Shown: one piece after another, positions 33,132-41,582 of the stretch
How the letters are laid out: each line of letters opens with the position of its first letter
How positions within the stretch are numbered: position 1 is the stretch's first letter
IMG/VR virus record: IMGVR_UViG_3300048065_001264
Coordinates: 1 to 64,000 of that record
Direction: 5' to 3' (one strand)
DNA length: 64,000 nucleotides
Source of the DNA: a virus
Translations under genes and position numbers: made by a program
Notes under the pieces: model-generated
What the model was told of the DNA's origin: nothing
The model's database searches: none
Seen by the model: the letters and a program-made list of their open reading frames with translations, nothing else

Positions 33132-34733
33132 TCATTTAAGTAACCAATCTAAACTTTCCGTTCCTCCGTATGGATTTTTCATTTCATACGGATTGCTTTT
33201 TAGTCCAGATTGTAAATATGCGTCACCCACATTCATGTTTGTAGTGCTTCCCATGTAGTCAAATAGATTTTTTTGAGTTTGTATGTTTTCTGATCTAAAT
33301 CTTAATGCGGTATCCCTAACCCAAAGTGCCATGCATAAACTCATAACCAAATCATCATTGTATCCTTGCATTGCTTCTGCACGTTGTCCATTCCACACAA
33401 ATGTAAAAAGTTCTTCTAAAGTTCTTTCTGATACTAGTTGTACTTCCTTCTCTCTTACATAACTTTCCATTTTACTTATAATTAGTGGTCGTGTTTTTAC
33501 GGATGTAGTAAAACCAGGAACCTGTTTTTTCTCCATTCGATTTAATTTATTTGTATGTTGTGAAAATTCGTCTATATATTGATAATCCCTTTGTGTATAG
33601 TATAAATTAGAATATCCTTTGTCTATAATTTGTTGTAATACTGCCCACCCAATGTTAGCATTTTCTACCACCAACAAAGCACCATTAAACTCACTTGCAA
33701 CTGCAACGAGTAGGTTACCGAAATCTTTTGTTTCAATTTCTCCTTTAAATTCAGCAACTTGCTTTACATTTTCTACATCAAAAACATGAAAAGCACTTTT
33801 ATCACGACCATCCCCTCTTGCAACATCGGCTGCTACTACATAATCTTTGTTATGATTTGGATATTCCCATAACCAGTATTCTTTGTTTGCTCCTCGTTTT
33901 TCAACAGGTTCTTGCATCGTACTTTCTTTGTACCACTCAATCAAACTTGCATCTACAACAGAACGACCACTACTGATAAAGTCACAATCACACTCTTGGG
34001 CTGCGTCTTTTTCTCCAAGAACCTTTGTTTGCAAGTCCCTCCACTCTTGGTCTCTTTCAGGATGCAATGACCAATGCAAATTAATTGGATTAAAGTCATT
34101 TGATCCATCCATAGTACCAACCCAAGTTTTGTGGAAAAAGTTACCGATACCATTCGGAGTTGATAACAGAATAGAACGACCACCAGTTGTAATTGTAGAT
34201 TGTGACGCAGTCCATATATCTTCCATGTTTGTAATAAACGCACACTCGTCCACGATAAGTAAACTCAATGATGACGAACGAGAAGCATCTACACTACTTG
34301 AGGCTGCACGAATATTACTTCCGTTTTTAAAACGCATACTAAGTTTGTTTTTTTCTGTACACTCACTTCGCAACCAACTCGGTAGATGTTCAGACATATG
34401 AGTTACTTTTGTAACAATGTTTTTTGCAGTTTCTTGATTGATAGCAATACAAAGAATACTTTTATCTGTAAAAAAGGTCATCAACCACAATGCGTATCCT
34501 GATACAAGGGTGGATATTCCCATTTGTCTTGCTTTTAAAACAATATTAAATTGTTCGTCCTTAAAACTCTCTAGTGTCTTTTCTTGGAATTCATATAAAT
34601 GAAAAGGAATTGTACCTAGTGTTGGGTGTTGAATTTTGCAATACTTTTTCATAAAGTATGCAGGTGATTTTAAACACTCACTATATTCCTGTTTTATTAA
34701 ATCTCTTAATGGTATTTTACTTTCGTCAGCCAT
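33132..34733 (-). CDS. gp17: Terminase large subunit (packaging ATPase/nuclease)
   Basis: A 533-aa protein with both terminase domains. The ATPase has an adenine-binding-type YEFQ, a Walker A-like KARQMGIST (67-75, the degenerate terminase form), Walker B LLIVDE (158-163) and the coupling motif LLSTPNG (about 189-195). The RNase H-like headful nuclease has AADVARGDGRDKSAF (acidic D303), LLVVENAN (about residue 357) and a C-terminal NDDLVMSL. It drives DNA into the prohead through the portal. No Shine-Dalgarno precedes the ATG; an ATATTTAT octamer ends 5 nt upstream. Confidence 0.95.
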   Translation of the reverse strand: MADESKIPLRDLIKQEYSECLKSPAYFMKKYCKIQHPTLGTIPFHLYEFQEKTLESFKDEQFNIVLKARQMGISTLVSGYALWLMTFFTDKSILCIAINQETAKNIVTKVTHMSEHLPSWLRSECTEKNKLSMRFKNGSNIRAASSSVDASRSSSLSLLIVDECAFITNMEDIWTASQSTITTGGRSILLSTPNGIGNFFHKTWVGTMDGSNDFNPINLHWSLHPERDQEWRDLQTKVLGEKDAAQECDCDFISSGRSVVDASLIEWYKESTMQEPVEKRGANKEYWLWEYPNHNKDYVVAADVARGDGRDKSAFHVFDVENVKQVAEFKGEIETKDFGNLLVAVASEFNGALLVVENANIGWAVLQQIIDKGYSNLYYTQRDYQYIDEFSQHTNKLNRMEKKQVPGFTTSVKTRPLIISKMESYVREKEVQLVSERTLEELFTFVWNGQRAEAMQGYNDDLVMSLCMALWVRDTALRFRSENIQTQKNLFDYMGSTTNMNVGDAYLQSGLKSNPYEMKNPYGGTESLDWLLK

Positions 34734-34738
34734 TAAGG

Positions 34739-34746
34739 ATAAATAT
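34739..34746 (-). promoter_or_regulatory. ATATTTAT motif abutting gp17
   Basis: Coding-strand ACATATATATTTATCCTTA then ATG. The gap is 5 nt and there is no Shine-Dalgarno. Confidence 0.45.
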
Positions 34747-34791
34747 ATATGTATTTAATTTTCTATAATATAAAAAGTTTCGAGGTATCGT

Positions 34792-35418
34792 CTAAAATTT
34801 TATATCGTCATACTCTAGTAAATTTTTTTCAACTTCTTGGAGTCTTTTTTCAAGTTCTTCTAAGTCGGACTCAAGGTCTTTCATAAGTTCACCTTTGTTT
34901 GGTAAACTCCATTTTTCAAGTGTTCCGTTTTCGTTCAAAAATTCTGGATCATTTGTGATATGTTCACGAGATTCTACAAGTTTTGTGCGAGTATCAAATA
35001 GAAAACTTCTTTCATTCTCAAGCATAGTTTTCTTTTCATATGCTTCATATTTTCCTTCTTTTTTTAACTTTTCTTCATGTTCCGCAACACAATCAAAGCA
35101 AATCCCTTTCATTGCAAGCATTCTTTTATCTAAATACTTTGTAGGATCGCAAGTACAAACTTCTTTTGGACAATTGGGTGCTTCTCGTAAAGACTTACGT
35201 ACTTTATCAAACATTGTTTCGGTTCGAACTTTTGTATTTGCACCAATCTGCTTCCATTCTTTTCCGTCTTTGTCTGTCCAGACTTCCCCAATAGCACGAA
35301 CTATTTGCTCTTCCAATTCTCCTTCATACCCATGTACTTTTGGTATTTCTTCACCTTTAAATAATTTACGTGATCGTTTAATCACGTGCTTTAAATCTTC
35401 TTTATCCATTTTAGCCAT
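34792..35418 (-). CDS. Cys-motif protein upstream of terminase; candidate small terminase subunit
   Basis: A 208-aa protein. The central part has a likely zinc site: CPKEVCTCDP, then about 20 residues later CFDC. The remainder is helical; the last 40 residues (LESDLEELEKRLQEVEKNLL) form a clear coiled coil. It sits directly upstream of the large terminase gene, where T4 has small terminase gp16, and T4-like gp16 is a coiled-coil oligomer. Assignment as small terminase is therefore positional, and the zinc site is not a usual gp16 trait. A general transcription or replication factor is an alternative. Confidence 0.45.
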   Translation of the reverse strand: MAKMDKEDLKHVIKRSRKLFKGEEIPKVHGYEGELEEQIVRAIGEVWTDKDGKEWKQIGANTKVRTETMFDKVRKSLREAPNCPKEVCTCDPTKYLDKRMLAMKGICFDCVAEHEEKLKKEGKYEAYEKKTMLENERSFLFDTRTKLVESREHITNDPEFLNENGTLEKWSLPNKGELMKDLESDLEELEKRLQEVEKNLLEYDDIKF

Positions 35419-35457
35419 AGTTTGTATTATGACACTTTAAATTAGTTTTGTCAAATA

Positions 35458-35859
35458 TTATGACAAACTTTCTAATTTTTTAATACACTCATCCAAAAAA
35501 ACATTTATCAAAAAATTTTCATATTGCTTTCTATATTTTTTTCGTTGATGGTCCGTTAAATCATATTGCATAAAAAATAGTTTTTCACAACACTCATCTT
35601 CGTTTCTAAATCTGTCATGTATTGCTTGTATTATTTTTTTTACAGGTACATGAATTTCGTTGTACCCATACAAGTATATAATAAACAATGATGTGTTTTT
35701 TGCTTCTTCGGATATTAAATCTACAAACTCTCTGTCTAAATAATTAATTTTTTGAGGTAATGTAGCACGGTGTGAAGTTCTAAATTTATTTTTAGTTTCA
35801 TCTATAAACTTTTCAACCTCTTCTACTTTTAAATAAACATTACCATTCAGCTTAATCAT
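35458..35859 (-). CDS. Hypothetical protein (133 aa)
   Basis: A 133-aa protein without recognised motifs. It is mostly helical, with a hydrophobic stretch (TSLFIIYLYGYNEIHV, about residues 56-71) and a charged C-terminal half (QRKKYRKQYENFLINVFLDE). Its ATG overlaps the stop of the preceding gene by 4 bp, indicating coupling. It is separated from the following zinc-motif gene by about 39 bp. Confidence 0.5.
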   Translation of the reverse strand: MIKLNGNVYLKVEEVEKFIDETKNKFRTSHRATLPQKINYLDREFVDLISEEAKNTSLFIIYLYGYNEIHVPVKKIIQAIHDRFRNEDECCEKLFFMQYDLTDHQRKKYRKQYENFLINVFLDECIKKLESLS

Positions 35860-36239
35860 ATTTTTAAATCCAAAATTTTAGTATTCGGACTATTTGCCAA
35901 CTCCCTACCTTTTGGGCCTAATGTCATAAGAACAATATTAAGTGTTGGTTTATTGTCACTTAAAATAAATTTAGATACAAAAACTATATCATACCTATAT
36001 CTTTTATCCCTCAGAATATATTTTTTTTCTGTGTTACCTGTTCGTACTAAATCTTTAATAGATGCAGATATTATTAAATTTTTTCCTCTTGCAAGTGTCG
36101 ATTTTATTTCATCGTTCCGTATAAACGAAAATCCATCTCGTTTTTTTCGCACAAAAGAATGAAATGTTGAATTGATACTTATATTAAAATCAATACATTT
36201 TTTAAAAATCTTATTTATTTCTTCGCATAAATTAATCAT
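35856..36239 (-). CDS. Hypothetical protein (127 aa)
   Basis: I do not recognise this product. A longer reading from 36335 would overlap the upstream gene by 104 bp. The ATG at 36239 overlaps it by only 8 bp (ATGATTAA) and is preceded by AAAAAAGG, so I choose 36239. The 127-aa protein is basic, with a hydrophobic beta-rich C-terminus (YRYDIVFVSKFIL, LNIVLMTLG). It overlaps the next gene by 4 bp (ATGA), so it is part of a translationally coupled string running toward the terminase gene. Confidence 0.5.
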   Translation of the reverse strand: MINLCEEINKIFKKCIDFNISINSTFHSFVRKKRDGFSFIRNDEIKSTLARGKNLIISASIKDLVRTGNTEKKYILRDKRYRYDIVFVSKFILSDNKPTLNIVLMTLGPKGRELANSPNTKILDLKI

Positions 36240-37113
36240 ATTTGCCTTTTTTAAAATCTCTACGATCATATGCTTTTTTGCTTTGCATGGGACGACTTTT
36301 AGGCATGGTTGATTTACGTATTTTTTTATATGCATCGAGTTTTGTAATCAACTTTTTCTTTTTTGCTTCTGTTAATTTTTGTATTTTATGAACAAGCATT
36401 TTTATATATTCTTTTTTACTACCACGGCCTTTAAAATAAGAACTTTTGTCACTTAGCATTTTCGCAACATCAAGAATTGCCTTTAAATCTTTTAAATTTT
36501 CCTCTTTTTCTTTATCTTCTTTCATATTGTTAGGCCCATCTATTTTTGTAAACTCTACATAAAACAATCCAGTCTTTGAAGATTCAAATGGTTTTCCTCC
36601 TACTTTTTTGCAATGTAGTTTTGCGTCATCTCTTGTTTTGAATGCATATGGTTTTAAGTCACCATTTACATATTTAGCAGATACTTCTGGGTACGATCCA
36701 TTAACACTTAATGTAAGCACACCATGTTTATTTTCCTGATCAACTTCGGTCATTTCACCTTTATCATTACCCTTTGCTCTTACTTTTTTTAATCGTTCAA
36801 GTTCTTTTTTCTTTACGACAGGTAAAAGTTTTTTTGCTATACGATTTATAACACCAGGTTTGGTTGCTAACTTTTTATCAATTTTTTCTTTAGCAGTAAT
36901 TGCAAGTGAACTATAACTTTGACCACCTGTCATTCTTTTTACTAAAATATTTTTTGCTTTTTTTTGTGCAATTGCTTTTAGTTGATCTGTACCTTTTCTT
37001 TTTTTCTCTTTGCGCTTTCTAGCACGTTCTCTTTTTTTCTGAGTTCGTTTTGCTCGAATTGCCATTTTCTTCCTAGCTGCCCGAGAAATTTGCTTTTCAT
37101 TTTGTTGTTCCAT
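36232..37113 (-). CDS. Highly basic protein, conserved in T4-like marine phages
   Basis: A 293-aa protein. The first 60 residues are extraordinarily Arg/Lys-rich (for example RTQKKRERARKRKEKKRKG), suggesting nucleic-acid contact. The middle (about 130-200) is a small mixed domain with GVLTLSVNGSYPEVSAKYV, and the C-terminal part is again Lys-rich and helical. I have seen this type of basic protein near terminase and portal genes in marine T4-like phages but know no function. A Shine-Dalgarno (GAGG) precedes the ATG at 37113, 1 bp after the NMNAT/ligase stop. DNA condensation or RNA binding is plausible only. Confidence 0.5.
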   Translation of the reverse strand: MEQQNEKQISRAARKKMAIRAKRTQKKRERARKRKEKKRKGTDQLKAIAQKKAKNILVKRMTGGQSYSSLAITAKEKIDKKLATKPGVINRIAKKLLPVVKKKELERLKKVRAKGNDKGEMTEVDQENKHGVLTLSVNGSYPEVSAKYVNGDLKPYAFKTRDDAKLHCKKVGGKPFESSKTGLFYVEFTKIDGPNNMKEDKEKEENLKDLKAILDVAKMLSDKSSYFKGRGSKKEYIKMLVHKIQKLTEAKKKKLITKLDAYKKIRKSTMPKSRPMQSKKAYDRRDFKKGKYD

Positions 37114-37114
37114 A

Positions 37115-39628
37115 TTAGAACCTCATTATACCCATAATTTGATTTATAGGAGCAAATGTTCCGGTTAGTTTATATGTTCCACCTTTATATTGAAATACAA
37201 CACCTTCTGTTGGTGCGATTGCGTTGCTTCCACCAATAGAATTAAGACGATTGAGATTTTTATTTAACTTCTCCATGTCTTTTTTAAACTTATCAGGTGA
37301 TTCAACAGAACCAATCTTTTTTGATTCTAATGTTTTAACATGAACATCAAGTGCCTTTGCTATATCATCACTTCCTCCGGCCGCAACGAATCCTTTTACA
37401 TTCTTTAATACTTCCGCACCCAATTTCAAAAAGATGAATTGAAATGGCCACATATTTTCTTCAAATTGTTTTGTAATATCTTCTTTTTCAAACTTAGTAA
37501 CCCACGCAAGTAACTTTGGGTGATCAGATAAGTCTTTTTTAATAGTGGTGATTTTGTTAGACTTATCATTATATGCCCAACGACCAATAAGTGCTTCGTA
37601 TACGTTTGATGGAAATATCTCTTTAGTTTTTGTTTGTTGTTTATTTAATAAATCTCTCCACCAAGAATCATGATACTTCATTACTTTGTCGTTGTCTTTT
37701 AATCTAAATTTGTTTTTAAGTTTATCTATTTTAGCAGAATACTTTGCATAAGAATCTCCAAATGTTTTGCTTTTAGGAAGTTCTACCACAATCGGTGCAT
37801 TTAAAGAATATCGTTTTTGAACATCTGCGTTAATTTGTTTCAACATACCTTTAAGCATTCTTGCAGAATCTTTAAGTTCACTTGTTATATCATTTCCTTC
37901 AGAATCTACACTTACTGCTTTTCCTGCGGAATCGTATGCTTGTGTTCCGTGAAATACTAACATATCTACATTTTGAGGAATCACATTTTGTGTTGCTGGT
38001 GTCATTACTTCTATATTCATAAAACGTTCACCTTCACGAAATACTTTATTCTTTTGTGCATCGGTAAGACCAGATATAGCAGTTTCCAAATCTTCAACTG
38101 CACTTACAAATGCATCACGAATATTATCAGGACGATCAGCAAATATACTTGAAAATTCTTTTACATTAGGTGCGGCTGCTCCTGCGTTTTTTAAATGACC
38201 TTGATTTCTTGCAGCCACCAACTGACCATCTTTCCAAGAAAACATTAAATTTTGTCCATCAAGTTTTTCAGTAACTTCTTTTTCAACATTTAATTCACCT
38301 GCGAGTGATCTACGAATCATTTCTTTTAAATCACCGAATGTTAACTCACGATCATCAAAAGGATGACTCATATGACCGGCCGCACCTCCCTCTGTAAGCA
38401 AGTTTTCATTTATTGACTGACCGTTTACACCTGTTTCTAATTTATTTTCATCTTCGTTATCTTTAACATCTAGTGTATTTCCGTCTACATTTTCGTCTCC
38501 TGATTTATCTATTTTTCGTATCGATGATTCAGAGCCTACAAAATCTACTAATTTAAATCCAGTTGTTTCTGCCACATTTTCTATAAAAGATACCCACTGT
38601 TGATGTGCCTGTGAAGATTTTTCAGTATCAATTTGGTTTGTAGGAGTTTGTGCATCAGATACTCCAGACGGATAAAAACTAACTGCCGATACGGGACCGG
38701 AATAATCTCCGTATTCACGATAATCTGAGTTTCTTCCTTTGTCGTTTTTATCCACCACATAATCAAGTAATTCATAACCAAGTTTTTTTGCTCTTTTAAG
38801 AGTATGTGTTTCATACGATTTGTTTGGAAAGAAAGAAGATGGACCGTCATCCACTATCTGCTTACCAAGTGATCCTATTGTACTTAATTCATTTAAAATA
38901 TTTGGAAATGTTTTAATAAATGGTAGTAATTTTGGATATTCACTTAAAAAGTTTTCAAATAATTCCTCGTTTTCAAACAATGTGCTAAACTTCTTGGTAA
39001 GGTATTTAAATATTTTTTCGTCATACCACCCAAATAATTCTTTAAATGCTTGAATTTTTGTCATTTTATCATGCTCAGGACTGCCTAGTAAATCACGGAT
39101 ACGAGTACCACTTACTTCCTTACCCAACACCTTAATACTTACATGAGGAGCAACGATGAAATATCCATGCTCACCGTATGGTTTCAAATCATTCTTATTT
39201 TTCTCATACGATTGATAATATGCAGGAGAACCATCTGCTTTAGTTGTTTTTAATCTACCTGCATCTTTTTCTCCGAAAATATAAACGACAGCAGTTGTAT
39301 TTGGGTCATACTTCTTTAAAATTTCTTCGCATACATATGGATTTTTCACTTTGACTACGTTTTTGACACCATGTTTTGTCCACACCATTTTCTTTTCTTT
39401 AAAATTAAGAGGACTTTTTGTGGCATCGGTTTTATTACTTGTAGCAACATATGCTTTATCAAACTTACCATCCAACCATTTGTATGTTTTGTGATGGTGA
39501 ACACCAGCTGGCTGAAATCTACCAGGATATATACCGATTACTTTGCGTATAGAATCTTCATTTAAAGCGTCACCCACTACATAGTCTGTGAGATTCTTCG
39601 TAAGTAACTCTTTTAAATCAACATTCAC
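37115..39628 (-). CDS. NMN-adenylyltransferase-like domain fused to RNA/DNA-ligase-like nucleotidyltransferase domain
   Basis: An 837-aa protein. The N-terminal domain (about 30-225) is a cytidylyltransferase/NMNAT-like Rossmann domain: IGIYPGRFQPAGVHHHK (a degenerate HxGH region), YIFGEKDAGRL and VSGTRIRDLL, the last matching the ISxTxIR motif. The second half (about 410-837) carries a set like covalent nucleotidyltransferases: TEKLDGQNL (motif I KxDG, K455), AARNQGH, FMNIEVM (about 535, like motif III), and near the C-terminus EGVVFQYKGGTYKLTG (E808 and K820, like motifs IV and V). Phage relatives are usually called cytidyltransferase or left as an unknown family. Combined NAD metabolism and ligation is inference. 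The start is a GTG overlapping the previous stop by 4 bp. Confidence 0.65.
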   Translation of the reverse strand: MNVDLKELLTKNLTDYVVGDALNEDSIRKVIGIYPGRFQPAGVHHHKTYKWLDGKFDKAYVATSNKTDATKSPLNFKEKKMVWTKHGVKNVVKVKNPYVCEEILKKYDPNTTAVVYIFGEKDAGRLKTTKADGSPAYYQSYEKNKNDLKPYGEHGYFIVAPHVSIKVLGKEVSGTRIRDLLGSPEHDKMTKIQAFKELFGWYDEKIFKYLTKKFSTLFENEELFENFLSEYPKLLPFIKTFPNILNELSTIGSLGKQIVDDGPSSFFPNKSYETHTLKRAKKLGYELLDYVVDKNDKGRNSDYREYGDYSGPVSAVSFYPSGVSDAQTPTNQIDTEKSSQAHQQWVSFIENVAETTGFKLVDFVGSESSIRKIDKSGDENVDGNTLDVKDNEDENKLETGVNGQSINENLLTEGGAAGHMSHPFDDRELTFGDLKEMIRRSLAGELNVEKEVTEKLDGQNLMFSWKDGQLVAARNQGHLKNAGAAAPNVKEFSSIFADRPDNIRDAFVSAVEDLETAISGLTDAQKNKVFREGERFMNIEVMTPATQNVIPQNVDMLVFHGTQAYDSAGKAVSVDSEGNDITSELKDSARMLKGMLKQINADVQKRYSLNAPIVVELPKSKTFGDSYAKYSAKIDKLKNKFRLKDNDKVMKYHDSWWRDLLNKQQTKTKEIFPSNVYEALIGRWAYNDKSNKITTIKKDLSDHPKLLAWVTKFEKEDITKQFEENMWPFQFIFLKLGAEVLKNVKGFVAAGGSDDIAKALDVHVKTLESKKIGSVESPDKFKKDMEKLNKNLNRLNSIGGSNAIAPTEGVVFQYKGGTYKLTGTFAPINQIMGIMRF

Positions 39629-40140
39629 TTATTTAAAATCTCGGAAAGAATTGTACGAATTTGTTTTCTGATTTTTTGCTCGTATACTCGTTTTTCAACA
39701 AATTTTTTGTATTCTACTTTAGACATAGGGGCAATTTCATCTGCCATTTCATCAAATCCTTTTCTTTTTAAGAATGCGATTACTTTATCTTTTGCCTTAA
39801 GAATACTTGAATGCATATCTGACATAAAATCAATTGCTTGTTTGTATTCTTTACTTGTTATTTTAATTTCATTCATAGTTTTTTCCTCATACATTGACAT
39901 ATAAAAATCTTCATCTTGTGCAGCTGCTTGAAAATCTCTCCATGCTTGCTCTGCCTCTTTTCCTACCATAATTACCTTTCCCTTTGGATAGTAAAGTATT
40001 TCGTCACCTTTTTTAAACTTTACACCACCCTTACGCAATCTGCGCTGGACTGGTAATCTTTGCTCGCCAGAAACTCCATCGTATTTTGATTTCATCCAAA
40101 AAGGATCATCTTTGTATTTTTTGTATTCTTTTATACTCAT
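39625..40140 (-). CDS. Hypothetical basic protein (171 aa)
   Basis: A 171-aa Lys-rich protein without recognised domain. The N-terminal region (PVQRRLRKGGVKFKKGDEIL) precedes KGKVIMVGKEAEQAW and is likely a small beta-rich domain. The C-terminal half is helical and ends in a short amphipathic helix (IRKQIRTILSEIL) resembling the N-terminal helices of several head-cluster proteins in this window. The stop overlaps the GTG start of the next gene (GTGA), implying translational coupling to the NMNAT/ligase fusion. Confidence 0.5.
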   Translation of the reverse strand: MSIKEYKKYKDDPFWMKSKYDGVSGEQRLPVQRRLRKGGVKFKKGDEILYYPKGKVIMVGKEAEQAWRDFQAAAQDEDFYMSMYEEKTMNEIKITSKEYKQAIDFMSDMHSSILKAKDKVIAFLKRKGFDEMADEIAPMSKVEYKKFVEKRVYEQKIRKQIRTILSEILNK

Positions 40141-40142
40141 AA

Positions 40143-40496
40143 TTAGTCCTCAAAGTATTCAATAATTTTTCCAGTTTTAATGTGTTGTTTACAGGCCTTC
40201 TTTTTATCACGATGCATATGGGGTGCTTTGTCTAAATATTCTTGTGTACAATGAAATATATACCCATCTACAATAGGTCCTTCATCAGTTTCTCCCTCAC
40301 TAAAAATTCCAATAAACTTGAAATCATCTTTTTCAGTTTTTAAAAGTTTCATTGCGAGTTTTTTTGCCCAATTCTCGTTTCCATGTTTTGATGATGAAAA
40401 ACTAAAACGAGCATGATTAGGAGCCATCTCAAGTCTCCACAACTCTCCTAGTTTTTCCTCGTTTATCAAATCATCTATAATACAATTAAAGTCCAT
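40143..40496 (-). CDS. Hypothetical protein (117 aa)
   Basis: I do not recognise this 117-aa protein. It is soluble, with Asp/Glu/Lys-rich ends, several His residues (FHC, HMH, KQH in the last 40 residues) that could bind metal, and no signal peptide or membrane segment. It starts 5 bp after the zeta-like kinase stop and ends 2 bp before the next start, so it is translated as part of the kinase-ligase run. A small partner or regulator is possible, but nothing in the sequence shows it. Confidence 0.5.
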   Translation of the reverse strand: MDFNCIIDDLINEEKLGELWRLEMAPNHARFSFSSSKHGNENWAKKLAMKLLKTEKDDFKFIGIFSEGETDEGPIVDGYIFHCTQEYLDKAPHMHRDKKKACKQHIKTGKIIEYFED

Positions 40497-40501
40497 TATT
40501 T

Positions 40502-41539
40502 TTACTCTTTAAAGTCTAAATTTCTAATATGATGAAAGTATTTATTAAGTTGATTTTTAGATAACTCAAGACTATCAACTATACGAGAAAGTACTGCTAA
40601 ATTTCTTTGTTCATTTAAATCAAACTTTTTAATCACATGAATTGAACGACTTAAATGTCTTTCCAAGTCCATTGGTAAAACAACATCTTGCATTGTATCA
40701 ATAGTATACTCTTCGTTTACACGACTTCTTTTGTCACCACTCTTGCTCATTTTATCATGTGCCATCATGATTTTAATCCATTTCTTTCCAATTGGATTTC
40801 TAATTGGTTTTGAAATAAATTTTGCTACCTCTTTCATAAGTCGTGGAACTAAATCTAATCTACCTGGTTTTGTTTTACTACGAGTATCTTCTGAATTATC
40901 TACTATAACAAAATTTGCTTTGAATAAACCTTGAAACTTACCAATATTTTTTTGAACATCTGTCCAAATATCTTTTACTATTTTTCTTGGAAGTTTTCTC
41001 TTACGCATTGCGTTTCTTTGTTGTGCCACATCTAATGTTGTATTTACAAACACCATATAGCAATCGTATCCAAGTTTTTCAAGTTCTTGTTTTTGCTTTG
41101 ATATTTTGCTATAATTATCACCTGTTCCGTCAACTATTACACCCAAACGGCCGTCTTTGAATAATTCAAATTGTTTAAGCATTATTTTCTTTGCACGTGA
41201 ACGAACACTATTTGGATCATCACTTGTTACTTTAGCAAATGTTTCGTCATCCATTTTAGATAGATTCAGATCATATCCTGCTTTTTTAAGTAATATCTCA
41301 AATGCAGGATCACTATTTACAATCTTTAATCCACTTGGAGATAAATTGGCTGCGTCAGGTGGAAAATTAAATAATGTATCAACAGTAGCAGATTTACCTG
41401 ATCCAGGACCTCCTGCTAGAAATACTGCTTTTAAAATACCAGGATCATATACACCCTCTACAAGTGTAAAGTATCCTTTACGCAACCCTGCTTTAATCAG
41501 GGTTTCTTGGACTTTTTGATTTTCTTCGGATTTTTCCAT
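40502..41539 (-). CDS. Zeta-toxin-like P-loop kinase
   Basis: A 345-aa protein with Walker A LAGGPGSGKSATVD (about residues 41-54), IVNSDPAFE (an acidic residue after the second strand, as in zeta/PNK kinases), VIVDGTGDN, and a lid-like basic segment QRNAMRKRKLPRKI. This order fits the zeta toxin/polynucleotide kinase group of P-loop kinases. The substrate cannot be read from sequence: nucleic acid 5' ends, UDP-sugar or protein are all possible. The C-terminal third is a basic helical region without motifs I know. It lies three genes upstream of the NMNAT/ligase-like fusion, so an end-healing kinase role analogous to T4 PseT is a reasonable but unproven inference. Confidence 0.7.
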   Translation of the reverse strand: MEKSEENQKVQETLIKAGLRKGYFTLVEGVYDPGILKAVFLAGGPGSGKSATVDTLFNFPPDAANLSPSGLKIVNSDPAFEILLKKAGYDLNLSKMDDETFAKVTSDDPNSVRSRAKKIMLKQFELFKDGRLGVIVDGTGDNYSKISKQKQELEKLGYDCYMVFVNTTLDVAQQRNAMRKRKLPRKIVKDIWTDVQKNIGKFQGLFKANFVIVDNSEDTRSKTKPGRLDLVPRLMKEVAKFISKPIRNPIGKKWIKIMMAHDKMSKSGDKRSRVNEEYTIDTMQDVVLPMDLERHLSRSIHVIKKFDLNEQRNLAVLSRIVDSLELSKNQLNKYFHHIRNLDFKE

Positions 41540-41559
41540 AAATACAATTCAGGTACATA

Positions 41560-41567
41560 ATAAATAT
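41560..41567 (-). promoter_or_regulatory. ATATTTAT motif, 20 nt before the zeta-like kinase gene
   Basis: Coding-strand AGATATATATTTATTATG, in the 43-bp gap after gp46. Confidence 0.4.
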
Positions 41568-41582
41568 ATATCTAAATATGTT

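Noticed and set aside
35856-36335. 159-aa version of the hypothetical gene starting at 36335
   Set aside because: It would overlap the basic-protein gene by 104 bp. The ATG at 36239 has an 8-bp overlap and an AAAAGG ribosome site.
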